Source of the DNA: Arthonia radiata
Taxonomy: Eukaryota > Ascomycota > Arthoniomycetes > Arthoniales > Arthoniaceae
Reading direction: 5' to 3'
Length of the DNA: 64,000 bases
Assembly: GCA_002989075.1 (NCBI GenBank)
Contig: PSQN01000012.1
Location: forward strand, 62,001 to 126,000
The translations under genes were made by a program, and so were the position numbers. Positions 55,064-64,000 of the stretch are shown here, piece by piece. Within the stretch, counting starts at the first letter, position 1; every line of letters starts with the position of its first letter. Under the pieces are notes generated by a model, which saw only the letters and a list, made by a program, of their open reading frames with translations, was not told the DNA's origin and searched no databases.

Positions 55064-56280
55064 TCAGAGATCTTCGATGGATTCGAATATTGTCTGTTGA
55101 CCTGCTGCGCTGGGCCAGACGCTCAAAACCTTCTTGACACCGCTCTGCTGCCCACCAACAAGCACCAGACGGTTATGTTGCATACCTAGACGCACTCGTG
55201 CTTTCAAAGTCTCGCCACTGCCGCCTTGTTCGTCCACAGAAGTCTTGACTAGGTCGGTCGCCGTGGGTTCGGTTTGTCGCCATGACGGCTGCTGCTGCAC
55301 AATGTACTTTACTAGAGCAAGGCAAATTTTATGTTTGAGATACCTGAAGAGGGACTCAAGATCTGGCATCTGCGCTGGTGGACCGGCTGAAGTCCCTTCA
55401 TTTTTGATCTGTGAGGTTGGCGCAGAGAGAATGCGGAGCGAACTACCAAAAGTCGGCTCTGACAAGGCGGTCTTAATCTCAACTGCAATGGTAGTTGGCT
55501 TCGGCTCGAACTTTTGAGAGTCAAAGGTCAGTGTTAGAGCTTGGACTGTCTTGTGCGGCCCAGTCATCGATTCAACAAGACACTCCATTGGCGTTTTCCC
55601 GTTGGTCGCAGGCACTGTACTGCCCTGAACTGTCTCACAAGTGAGCTTTGCGCCTGCTGAGGTGATTGATGGTGAAAGTGAGCTGAAAAAGGAATCCAGG
55701 GAGTCAATAGAAGCCCGATGATGTGTGAAGTTCAGAAGTGTTTTCAAAACGTGAGATCCAGCTTCCGTTGTTTTCTCAGCTGAGAGAGGCGCAGGAGGGC
55801 GGGAGCGTCGCCTGAAACGCTCACGGTATAAGTGGGTGAGCAGAACGCGACATGCGAGCGCCGTCGCTGAAGCTTGTTGATCTGCATCAACTACAGCTTC
55901 GGATGACATATGGTTCGGCCGCTCTTCTAGGGATATTGCAAGATAGCGGTCAGGCGAGCCAACTGGTGTAGGCAGCGGTAAGCGAATGGCATCCTGCACT
56001 AGCTTGACGTTGTAAGCAAGCAGTGTGCGCGCTTCACATATCATCTCGTGGAACAATTCGTCTTCAAAAAGCGAGTCCCTCGCTTTGTGTATGTGACCCT
56101 CAATGTCGGATGTAGCGTCCGCATTCAGAACGTCGCGTGATTGGCCTACAACTCGGCCATTTTCCTCTACTCGGACACGAATCGCTTTATGCTCACGCAC
56201 AAGCCCACGATCAAGCACGATGTCGCCTACCTCGTTCGCTCGAAGTGCAGCCAGACCCTGAGCCTGGAACAATGGTCCAG
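55064..56280 (-). CDS. MED17: MED17, exon 2 (large C-terminal exon)
   Basis: Second exon of the MED17 gene that starts at 57,003; see the full-gene entry. It begins CTGGACC, completing an alanine codon so that FGFSE continues as AGPLFQAQGLAALRANEVGD. It ends FESIEDL and TGA, 57 bases from the kinesin stop codon on the other strand. Confidence 0.85.
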
Positions 56281-57003
56281 CTTCATCTCTCTCGTCAGCA
56301 TAGGCAACGGCCACTGAGCGGAGGTCTTACCTTCAGAAAAGCCAAACTTAACACCGACGGTATTACGCTGTCGTGGAATACGAGAGATGCTCCAACCTTT
56401 CTTCTTGACGTCACTGACGGCCTGCCAATACCTCGTTTCCTTCTCCACCTCTTGGTTCAGTTTCTGGGCAGACTGAAGCAGGACGTCAGCACTGCGATTG
56501 AGGCTCTCTAAACTCCAGCCGGTGGCCGTGATCTCATCAGTATCTAGCTCTGTTTTAGGCCTCGCTCGGGGTTCAAGCTTGTCCAGGCCCAAAGCACCCT
56601 GCTTGAAGTTCTGTTTTATGTAAGGAGACAGCGTTTGCTCGGCTGACTGTGGCGCGTGTTCTCGTAGTTGAAAAGAAGTTGTGTCGAGTGCCATGGCTAT
56701 TGGATTACGAGCCTGATCAAGAAACTGCACGAGCTCGTTCTTTGCGGCCCAAAGCTCTTTCTGCTGAGCCAAAACGTCTTTGGGTTGATTGTCACCTTCA
56801 TCTTGATCAGCGAGCTCTTGGCCAATGCCAGCCGCCTCGTCGGCTATTTTTTGTCGTAGCTTCGCCTCTGTGACATTTTTCAAGCCATCCCGTTCAGTAG
56901 CTATCCTATGCACGAGTTGAGGAAGAGCGTTGGCTGGATCTTCTGGAAGCGGTGGTGGCCTCAGCGTCACACCTAGCGATGTGTTCGAGGTTGCCGCGGC
57001 CAT
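55064..57003 (-). CDS. MED17: Mediator complex subunit 17
   Basis: A 629-residue subunit (Srb4 homologue) of the Mediator head module, which links activators to RNA polymerase II. Exons on the minus strand are 57003-56331 and 56280-55064. The N-terminus has the conserved VTLRPPPLPEDPANALPQLV, followed by helical segments (LVQFLDQARNPIAMALDTTS; WSLESLNRSADVLLQSAQKL) and YWQAVSDVKKKGWSISRIPR, a strong family motif. The 50-base intron (GTAAGA donor, GCTGAC branch site, ATGAAG acceptor) joins FGFSE to AGPLFQAQGLAAL. An earlier CAG only 17 bases after the donor would also keep frame but is too close to be a usable acceptor. The C-terminal half carries ARTLLAYNVKLVQ, ACRVLLTHLYRERF and RVRLGMQHNRLVLV. 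The gene is convergent with the kinesin and divergent from ISN1. Confidence 0.92.
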
Positions 57004-57208
57004 CGCGGTCTTGTGGACGAGATTCCCCTTCTAATCTCGGAGTTCACATTGCTCTTCGCGTAAGGTGAAGAATGAGACGCGCGCACGCGTTCTCACGTGG
57101 TGGAGGGGAAGTGCATGTTTGCCTGAAATGTGAGGACACCACTTTGACGGCGGCATCCATGTGGTCTTTAGTTTCTATCGCTAATATGGACAGATACTGG
57201 CAGCGAGA
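57004..57208. promoter_or_regulatory. Compact divergent promoter, MED17 and ISN1
   Basis: Only 205 bases separate the two start codons, so both promoters and leaders overlap or adjoin. No other feature is seen. Confidence 0.6.
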
Positions 57209-58937
57209 ATGACGACAAGATATCGTGTTGAATATGCACTGAAGACACATCGCAGGGATCAATTTGTAAGCACCGACACTAATCGTTCAAGATCGACCTG
57301 TCTGCTAATGCGTCAAAAGATCGAATGGATCAAGGCAAGTTCTCCAAAACTTCCAGGGGATGGTGGAATACAAGGAAGCGAACTAGAAGACTCGAAGCGC
57401 TGATATATTGTGCATGTCAGGAGAGGTTGCCAGTTGCGATATGTCTAGCACTCCGACAACGTCTCGAACAACCACAGCGGGGAACGCAAGTCCATGCAAC
57501 GGCAATTTCAACACCAAACTGATGGCGTAGCGTGAAACATGGGTGATCGCAGGCAGCTCGTTCGATATACAAGCTGTATCGACGATCGCCCGGTGCCTCG
57601 AAATGGCCGGCAACTTCTCCTGACGTGCACAATAGTATCGTCGAGCATGGATTTTTGCAGTGACTGACGACTGTGCAAGGGTCTCTTAGCAGTTCCTTTC
57701 GTACTGAACACCGATCCTTCAGTCACCAAGTCTGCCCATGGCGCGGACACGAGAACCGTTGAGGTGGCTCACAGCCGCTACGCAGAGATACTACGAGATG
57801 TAGAAGCCTTGCTTAAAGATCACCGTGCGTTTTGTCCAGTTGGCCTCCGAAAGAGCCTCCTTTGACCATGGTACAGTCGAATATCAGAGAGCCAACATAC
57901 CTCATCAGTCCAAACTGAAGCACCTGGTCCCAAGCATAGGCACCTTCTTCACCCCCCTTGCTTTGCACGATGCGTTTGTGATCCAGGATGCGAAACGATC
58001 AATCTCGCGGCGCCGTTTTGTGGCACCTTCCTTCAACGACGTCAGACTGATTTTGAACACCGCTCAGGTATTATCACTGACGCGTAACTCCTCCATTGAG
58101 CTTATGACATTCGACGGTGATGTGACGCTGTACGATGACGGACAGAGCCTCCAACCGAAAAATTTTGTGATCAAGCGTCTCCTCGATGTGATGTCAAGGA
58201 ACATTCGTGTCGGCATAGTGACAGCGGCTGGTTATACAGAGGCGAGGAGGTACTACGAGAGGCTTTTCGGATTGTTAGACGCAGTGGATCACTCTAGCAA
58301 ACTTACCGAAGCGCAAAGACAGAATTTAGTCGTGATGGGCGGCGAAGCCAGCTATCTCTACGAGTACACCCCAGAAGCGGACGGCAAGCTAAGATGGGTA
58401 CCACGCGATCGATGGGCTCTCGAAGAAATGAAGACATGGTCAGACGAGAATATCGCAGCGCTTTTGGATGTCGCAGAAGGCGCGCTCAAGGAGTGCATAC
58501 AGAGCATGAACCTCAATGCGCTCCTGATTCGTAAAGAGAGAGCCGTTGGTATAGTGCCGAAGTCTGGACGTTTTGCGCGTGAGCAGCTAGAAGAGACTGT
58601 CTTGGTCACGCAGAAGATCCTGGAGCTTTCAGAAGCGGGCAGAAAACTGCCCTTCTGCGCTTTTAACGGAGGCAACGATGTCTTTGTCGACATTGGGGAC
58701 AAGAGCTATGGCGTTGCTGGTGTGCAACATTACTTTGCCAACAGAGACGGATCGGCCGGTCGCAATGTTCTCATGTCGGATCACATTCCCGGTTCACGAA
58801 CCCTGCACGTTGGTGATCAGTTCCTGAGTGCAGGGGCCAACGATTTCAAGGCGCGTCTCGCTTGTACAACGGCTTGGATCGCCAGTCCAGATGAGACTGT
58901 GGCACTGCTTGACGAGGTCATCGAGCATCTACGATGA
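57209..58937 (+). CDS. ISN1: IMP-specific 5'-nucleotidase ISN1, four exons with a GC-AG intron
   Basis: A 425-residue HAD-type phosphatase converting IMP to inosine in purine salvage. Exons: 57209-57265, 57320-57334, 57680-57824, 57877-58937. The N-terminus MTTRYRVEYALKTHRRDQF + IEWIK + GLLAVPFVL is a conserved family start. It requires a 15-base exon 2 and a 345-base intron with a GC donor in perfect consensus (AAG|GCAAGT) and an AG acceptor. Exon 3 ends VEVAHSRYAEILRDVEALLK, another family block. The catalytic motif TFDGDVTLYDDG (Asp near residue 150) is intact, followed by VGIVTAAGYTEA, MGGEASYLYEY, KLPFCAFNGGNDVFVDIGDK and TLHVGDQFLSAGANDFKAR. Length is near that of yeast Isn1 (450). It is convergent with OST3. 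Confidence 0.9.
57335..57679 (+). other. 345-base GC-AG intron of ISN1
   Basis: Starts GCAAGT after exon-end AAG and ends TGTGCAAG before GGTCTC. It is several times longer than other introns in the window (50-80 bases). CTGAC-type branch candidates lie shortly before the acceptor (CTGACGAC near 57,664). Weak GC donors are often sites of regulated splicing. Confidence 0.7.
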
Positions 58938-59092
58938 GATAGAGCCATGATTGGCAGCAAGCTCTCTTGAACTGCTCTGACAGCGCTTTTGATTCGATCA
59001 TATCTAACACGTTGCTGAAAATGTCAGCTGCGGCAACAAATGCAACAAGAGTTGTAGGTTTGCGTTGCTTTTTGACTCGATCCGTCAAGCTT

Positions 59093-60144
59093 TTAAGCTA
59101 CGAATGGCGGAAGCCAAAAGGGATAGCCACCGTTCTTCACCCTGAAAACGCTCAGCATGAAGCTGTATGTACCTAGCATGACTGCCGTCAAGATGATCAC
59201 GGCAACCTGTTGCTGCTTCTCATCGACAATACGCGGAGCCCGCAAACCGAGGAACACCGTTGTGAAGGCGAGAACGCCGTCTGAAGGACGTCAGCGAGTC
59301 TCAAGTCAGCCATTTGGGGTAACTCACAGATAGCGGCGACCAGTTGACTCTCCAGGCCGAATTGGCTCTGAAAGCCTGGCGCGAAGTATTGAATCCCGCC
59401 CTTACCGTCCGAAGCAATATACGGAGCGCCACGAATGTGATTGAACATGTGGCCTGATGTAAAGAGCAGGATTGCGATGATGCTCAAGGCAGCCCACAGA
59501 TTCCTGTTATTGAGAATGGGGGAGATGTATCCCCAGAGCGTATATGTAGCTGTGACAACCCCCAAGGCGGTGGTCGTGAAGCCAATGAACCGTACCCAAT
59601 TGAATGGCCTGTTCACTCCCGGACGGGGTCCTGAATATGTGGGTAGATGTCGTGAGATCCACGCGTGTACGTTCTCGGCGCGTTGAGGGCCATTGGAGAA
59701 ATCCATTCGATATGGCGCTCCGTCTACCTTGGCCTCCGGGCCAACAGTCGGAGGGTATAGAAGCAGCACTGGTGCAGTCTGAAGGCCCATGCTTTGGAAC
59801 ACATTCTTCCCATCAACAAAATCCAGCGTCCCATATACGACCCGACTCTTGCCATCCTTGTCACCCTTCATCCATGACTTGGCCAGTAGTTCCCATTCCG
59901 GCTGGAAATCGCGACATAACGAACAGCCGAAACGTGTCTCGAGAGCCGTAAGTAGCACCGCGGCGGTGTGATTTCTTGGGCTGCCGGTGAGCTTGGAGAA
60001 GGAGGATTCGTCGAGGCTGGCAGGACGAGAGGAAGACTGGGCTTTTGAGTGGAAACGGGTGAAAGTATCGGTCGAGGGCTTGCTCTTGGCAGCAAGCACG
60101 AAGAAGGGCAGCACTGCTGCGAATAGGCATCGAAGAAGCTGCAT
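59093..60144 (-). CDS. OST3: Oligosaccharyltransferase subunit OST3/OST6
   Basis: A 334-residue ER membrane subunit of the N-glycosylation enzyme. Exons on the minus strand are 60144-59328 and 59280-59093, joined by a 47-base intron (GTGAGT donor) that makes LVAAIYGVLAFTTVFLGLR. A signal peptide (MQLLRCLFAAVLPFFVLAAK) is followed by a lumenal thioredoxin fold with the redox pair C74-x-x-C77 (RFGCSLCRDF), used to hold substrate cysteines. Four membrane helices follow: WVRFIGFTTTALGVVTATYT, LWAALSIIAILLFTSGHMFN, the spliced AAIYGVLAFTTVFLGL, and VAVIILTAVMLGTYSFMLSV. The C-terminus is GGYPFWLPPFVA. Yeast has paralogues OST3 and OST6. Filamentous fungi usually have one. An in-frame non-ATG extension upstream was not used. 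Confidence 0.93.
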
Positions 60145-60807
60145 GGCTACGACAGAAGAGGTTGACACTCGCGTCTATGAGCAATCTCTTGGAAACGCGT
60201 TTCTCATTTACGACGGACATCAGCATAGAGATATATCCCGAATAGGCAGTTCAATATCTTGGATGATGTTGCCAAACGTGCACGCTGTCTCGCAAGCGAC
60301 TTGCATCTACCAATATGATCTGTGTCTATACATGAGCCGGCTCGTCTTGCCTGCTCCAACATGAATTTGGCCAAGCAAAGAAGCTCTGAATCGACAGGGC
60401 GGGTGGTCGGCAGGGTTTTGCTTTCTTGCCTTAGAATTCAGGCATAAATGCCTTATCAGTTGTACTCTAGCACCATCTCTCCTTAGCTACAATCAAGACT
60501 GCTCTTACCTGTGATTCTGCGGGAAAAGGAGAGGTTCGAAGAGGTGGACTAGGACAAACATGCCATGCCTTTTGCCTCCCAATCCTTGCCCCAACTAACG
60601 AACGTTTCTGACCGAATCGTGCGCCCGCCATCACTTTCCGTACGCTCAGACGTCGTTTGGCTGACAATTTCACTAACTGAATTATAATTTATGTGATCGA
60701 TGAAAGTTAGCGCAAGACTAAAGTTTGGGTCATGATAGCAACTGGGAATCAAAGGGAAATCGGAAAGTAACAGCCCAGACCCTTGCACAGAACAGCCTTC
60801 AACCAAC
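60145..60807. promoter_or_regulatory. Divergent promoter region, OST3 and phosphofructokinase
   Basis: 663 bases between two starts. Short minus-strand frames (60,467-60,920) overlap the PFK start and look non-coding. Pyrimidine-rich and CAA-rich tracts just before 60,808 fit a fungal leader. Confidence 0.45.
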
Positions 60808-63171
60808 ATGCAAGCCAGTGACGCCGGCGGTATGGCGGCTGAAAAGCGAAATATCGCCGTTATGACCTCTGGTGGTGATGCTCCAGGCATGAACGGCGCT
60901 GTCAGAGCCGTCGTTCGCATGGCAATAGCACGAGGATGTGAAGCTTTCGCGGTCTTCGAAGGCTACGATGGCCTCGTCAAAGGTGGTGACATGATAAGAC
61001 ACATGGTCTGGGAAGACGTCCGAGGCTGGCTATCTGAAGGTGGCACGCTCATCGGAACGGCGAGGTGCAAAGAGTTCACTGAGCGACCTGGTCGATTGCA
61101 AGCCGCAGCCAATCTCATACGAAGAGGCATCAATGCACTTGTTGTCTGTGGTGGAGATGGCAGCCTGACTGGTGCTGACATCTTCAGAGCTGAGTGGACA
61201 GGGCTTGTCGAGGAATTAGTGAAGACCGGCACTTTCAGTCATGATCAAGTGGCGCCCTACAAGCACTTGAACATTGTCGGTCTGGTCGGCAGTATCGACA
61301 ATGATCTTACCGGCACTGACGCGACTATCGGCTGCTACTCAAGTTTGAGTCGTATCTGCGAGAACGTCGACAAAATCGAAGCTACGGCGTTCTCCCATCA
61401 ACGAGCCTTCGTCATCGAAGTCATGGGCCGGCACTGTGGGTGGCTGGCCCTCATGGCCGGCGTCAGCACCGGCGCAGACTTCGTGTTCGTTCCGGAGGAG
61501 CCCGCGAAAGCGAATTGGCAAGACGAGATGTGCTCGATTATCTCTGCTCATCGTAGCCTAGGCAAGCGCAAATCGATCGTCATTGTAGCCGAAGGAGCGC
61601 ATGACGACCATCTCAACAAGATCAGCCCAGACGATGTCAAGAACGTCCTCTCCGGTCGTCTGAAGCTCGACACACGCATCACAACACTGGGGCACGTCCA
61701 ACGTGGAGGCTCTGCCTGTGCTTACGATCGAATGCTCTCAACATTGCAAGGGGTTGATGCTGTTGACGCTGTCCTTACCGCCACCCCCGAAACTCCAAGT
61801 CCTGTGATATGCATGGTGGAGAACAAAATCGTTCGCAAGCCGTTGGTGGAAACGGTGGATCAGACTAAGCAACTCTCAGCAGCAATCGAGAACCGCGATT
61901 TCAAGAAGGCAATGGAGCTGAGAGGCAACGAATTTGCAGAATATTATAAAGGCTTCTTGATGACCACGTCGTCTCACCAGCCAGAGCTTGTCCTATCACA
62001 AGAGAAGCGCATGCGTATCGGCATCATCCATGTGGGTGCACCTGCAGGAGGCATGAACGCAGCGACCCGAGCAGCTGTGGCTTACTGCCTTGCACGAGGC
62101 CACACACCCATTGCCCTGCACAACGGCTTTCCAGGTCTCTGTCGACATCACGCAGACAAGCCTCTAGGTAGTGTGCGCGAAGTGAAGTGGCTTGATGCTG
62201 AGTCTTGGGCGTCACGAGGCGGCTCTGAAATTGGAACGAATCGTGGGTTGCCATCAGAAGACATGCCGACTACAGCCCAGTGCTTCGAGAAGTATGACAT
62301 TCAAGGACTGTTTCTTATCGGTGGCTTTGAAGCGTTTACTGCGCTCAGCGAGTTGCGACAAGCGAGAGAAAAATATCCAAGCCTTCGCATACCCATGGTC
62401 ACACTGCCCGCCACCATCTCGAACAACGTCCCGGGCACCGAGTACAGCATCGGCTCCGACACTTGTCTGAACGAGCTCATTGACTACTGCGATAAGCTCA
62501 AGCAATCGGCTTCGGCATCCAGAAGACGCGTATTCGTCGTGGAAACCCAAGGCGGTGCAACGGGGTACGTTGCAACCCTAGCTGGCCTTTCAGTCGGTGC
62601 GGTGGCGGTGTATACGCCAGAAGAAGGCATCTCGTTGCGGATGATTCAGCAAGACATTAAGCATTTGAGCGAACAGTTCGCAAAAGATGCTGGCCAGACA
62701 CGTGCAGGCAAGCTCATACTTAGAAATGAGAAGGCAAGCAAGACATACACAACCGAGATGATTGCCAACGTGATCCATGAGGAAGCCAGGGGACGCTTTG
62801 AGGCTCGTTTTGCCGTGCCTGGACATGTTCAGCAAGGTGGCACGCCCAGCCCCATGGATCGTGTGCGTGCGGTGAGGTTCGGCGTCATGAGTCTGCAGCA
62901 TTTGGAGAAGTTTGCCGGAAAGAGTGGCGACGAGATCCTTGCTGATGAGCTGTCGTGTGTCGTGATTGGCATTAAGCGGTCGAAGGTGGAGTTCAGCCCA
63001 ATGAAGCGAGTGGAAGAGACGGAGACGGACTGGAAGAACCGCCGACCGTTGGATGAGTTCTGGCTGAAACAGAAGGACATCATCGACACGCTCAGCGCAC
63101 GGCCTAAATACACAGACGAGCAGAACGGGAGGCAGGGCGAAAAGTTGACGCCTGTCGTATCAAAGTCCTGA
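60808..63171 (+). CDS. pfkA: ATP-dependent 6-phosphofructokinase
   Basis: A 787-residue, intron-free gene for the glycolytic enzyme phosphorylating fructose 6-phosphate. It shows the eukaryotic fused-tandem architecture. The catalytic N-half has [20 protein letters not shown] (about 13-32), ATP-site [10 protein letters not shown] (about 112-121), the catalytic loop [11 protein letters not shown] (about 160-170), [15 protein letters not shown], and GHVQRGG. The regulatory C-half is a degenerate repeat ([20 protein letters not shown] from about 405; [61 protein letters not shown]), the site of fructose 2,6-bisphosphate control in the family. Length matches Aspergillus PfkA (about 780) and lacks the long N-terminal extension of yeast subunits. 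It is divergent from OST3. Confidence 0.97.
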   Translation: MQASDAGGMAAEKRNIAVMTSGGDAPGMNGAVRAVVRMAIARGCEAFAVFEGYDGLVKGGDMIRHMVWEDVRGWLSEGGTLIGTARCKEFTERPGRLQAAANLIRRGINALVVCGGDGSLTGADIFRAEWTGLVEELVKTGTFSHDQVAPYKHLNIVGLVGSIDNDLTGTDATIGCYSSLSRICENVDKIEATAFSHQRAFVIEVMGRHCGWLALMAGVSTGADFVFVPEEPAKANWQDEMCSIISAHRSLGKRKSIVIVAEGAHDDHLNKISPDDVKNVLSGRLKLDTRITTLGHVQRGGSACAYDRMLSTLQGVDAVDAVLTATPETPSPVICMVENKIVRKPLVETVDQTKQLSAAIENRDFKKAMELRGNEFAEYYKGFLMTTSSHQPELVLSQEKRMRIGIIHVGAPAGGMNAATRAAVAYCLARGHTPIALHNGFPGLCRHHADKPLGSVREVKWLDAESWASRGGSEIGTNRGLPSEDMPTTAQCFEKYDIQGLFLIGGFEAFTALSELRQAREKYPSLRIPMVTLPATISNNVPGTEYSIGSDTCLNELIDYCDKLKQSASASRRRVFVVETQGGATGYVATLAGLSVGAVAVYTPEEGISLRMIQQDIKHLSEQFAKDAGQTRAGKLILRNEKASKTYTTEMIANVIHEEARGRFEARFAVPGHVQQGGTPSPMDRVRAVRFGVMSLQHLEKFAGKSGDEILADELSCVVIGIKRSKVEFSPMKRVEETETDWKNRRPLDEFWLKQKDIIDTLSARPKYTDEQNGRQGEKLTPVVSKS

Positions 63172-63951
63172 TGATGACGCGTCTGGCTATGAAAGGGCGT
63201 TCGGTGGAAAAGGATGTTAGAACGACAGGGGACCTCAGTTGGCCCTAGAGAAACTGATGAATGTCCATCAGCTATATGAATGTCCTGACGACGGCGTTAG
63301 CGGACTGCAGCCTTTGAATGGTATGATAGAACGCAAGAACATGCACGCTCAGATTGTTGAGCTTGAACTTTTTGATAATCATGAAATCAGAAGTTATCGT
63401 TTATAAGAAATCATCATCGTGCGTAGCGAAATAGATTGTGAGCACCTACTTATTTGTTTGGTCGCCACGCGCGGGCGGGATCAACCCACGCAGTCTACCA
63501 CAGCCTATGTCACGAAGGTCTCCGTGCTGGATGAATGGTGTACGTATCGTTGGGGCGTTGCTTTCGGAGTAAAAGGCTGAGTGAAAACTTCTAAAGCCGG
63601 AAGTTGTGAGTAGATATGGCTTGTAAGGTTTGTCATCATACCATCCAACCGTCGGTGAACTCTTTCTGTCGATCAAAGAATACCTTCATTGAATAATCGA
63701 AGAAAGGAGGATCGAAACAGGACCTGCCGAGAAGGAAGTATAAATTATGCAGCCCTACAAGGTTGGAGCCATTGAAACGTGCAGCCGAGATCGGCCAAGG
63801 AAATGCGGAGAAGCTTGGACGATTTTTACCGTCGCCGAATGGCAAAGTTCAGATGCTCCTCACTTTGACTCACAAGCCCCACGGCCCTCCCCTTCACTCT
63901 GATCCTCCTCCAGCCTTCGACTGTGCGCTCGGCTGCACACCCGTCGTCATC
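63172..63951. other. Intergenic, 780 bases
   Basis: PFK 3' flank and promoter of the last gene. Minus-strand frames at 63,446-63,676 and 63,636-63,845 have no domain. C/T-rich tracts precede the ATG at 63,952. Confidence 0.4.
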
Positions 63952-64000
63952 ATGAACCCCGTACGCCAACCCAGGAGTGCTCTACGCGCCCTGAGCAAGA
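63952..64000 (+). CDS. Start of a gene cut by the window edge, possible mitochondrial protein
   Basis: ATG at 63,952 after a promoter-like CT-rich tract opens MNPVRQPRSALRALSK to the end of the window. The start is rich in Arg, Ala and Ser with no acidic residue, like a mitochondrial presequence. Only 16 codons are visible, so the product cannot be named, and whether this is truly a start is uncertain. Confidence 0.4.
   Translation, partial: MNPVRQPRSALRALSK

Noticed and set aside
56314-56330. Apparent 17-base intron in MED17 (GTAAG...CTCAG)
   Set aside because: It keeps frame but is far below usable intron size. A 50-base intron with a CTGAC branch site also keeps frame and gives the better family match FGFSEAGPLFQAQGLAAL.

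Overview
The window is nuclear DNA of a filamentous ascomycete (Pezizomycotina; Dothideomycetes is my best guess, but that is inference). The host genes have short introns of about 50 bases with GTAAGT-like donors and CTAAC/CTGAC branch sites. They encode fungal-type proteins (NOT1, MED17, ISN1, KES1, fused-tandem phosphofructokinase). The first 16 kb is an AT-rich block of mutated retrotransposons whose copies differ by C/T and G/A transitions, as left by repeat-induced point mutation (RIP).

Layout. Bases 1-16,140 are a nest of LTR retroelements, all on the minus strand. A Ty1/copia element (pieces at 847-2131, 2587-2651 and 10,006 to about 12,340) is interrupted by a solo LTR (2132-2581, duplication GTTTA) and by a structurally complete Ty3/gypsy chromovirus (2657-10,000, duplication AAGCT). 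Two further chromovirus fragments flank it (1-846 and about 12,345-14,720), and about 1.4 kb of AT-rich sequence follows. Composition changes sharply near 16,140, only about 330 bases before a normal host gene.

Bases 16,475-36,492 hold an SR-type splicing factor with a 6-base exon, a 4.8 kb stretch with no recognisable gene, a secreted FAD oxidase, a CSC1/OSCA-type channel, the sterol-transfer protein KES1, phosphoglucomutase, oligoribonuclease REX2, and a GFO/IDH/MocA-family oxidoreductase divergent from REX2. Bases 37,270-45,184 are poor in conserved genes. They hold two tandem small single-pass membrane proteins and a three-copy tandem family of unknown function (one intact, one partial, one decayed). 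Bases 45,185-63,171 are dense housekeeping: NOT1, a kinesin-6 motor, MED17, ISN1, OST3 and 6-phosphofructokinase, mostly in divergent or convergent pairs. A gene is cut by the right edge at 63,952.

Function. The genes do not form a metabolic cluster. PGM and PFK act in hexose-phosphate metabolism, NOT1, REX2 and the SR protein in RNA metabolism, MED17 in transcription, OST3 and KES1 in the secretory pathway. I see no biosynthetic cluster, CRISPR array or obvious new defence system. The most unusual items are the tandem orphan family, the microexons and GC-AG intron, and an opposite-strand Cys-rich reading frame inside the chromovirus.
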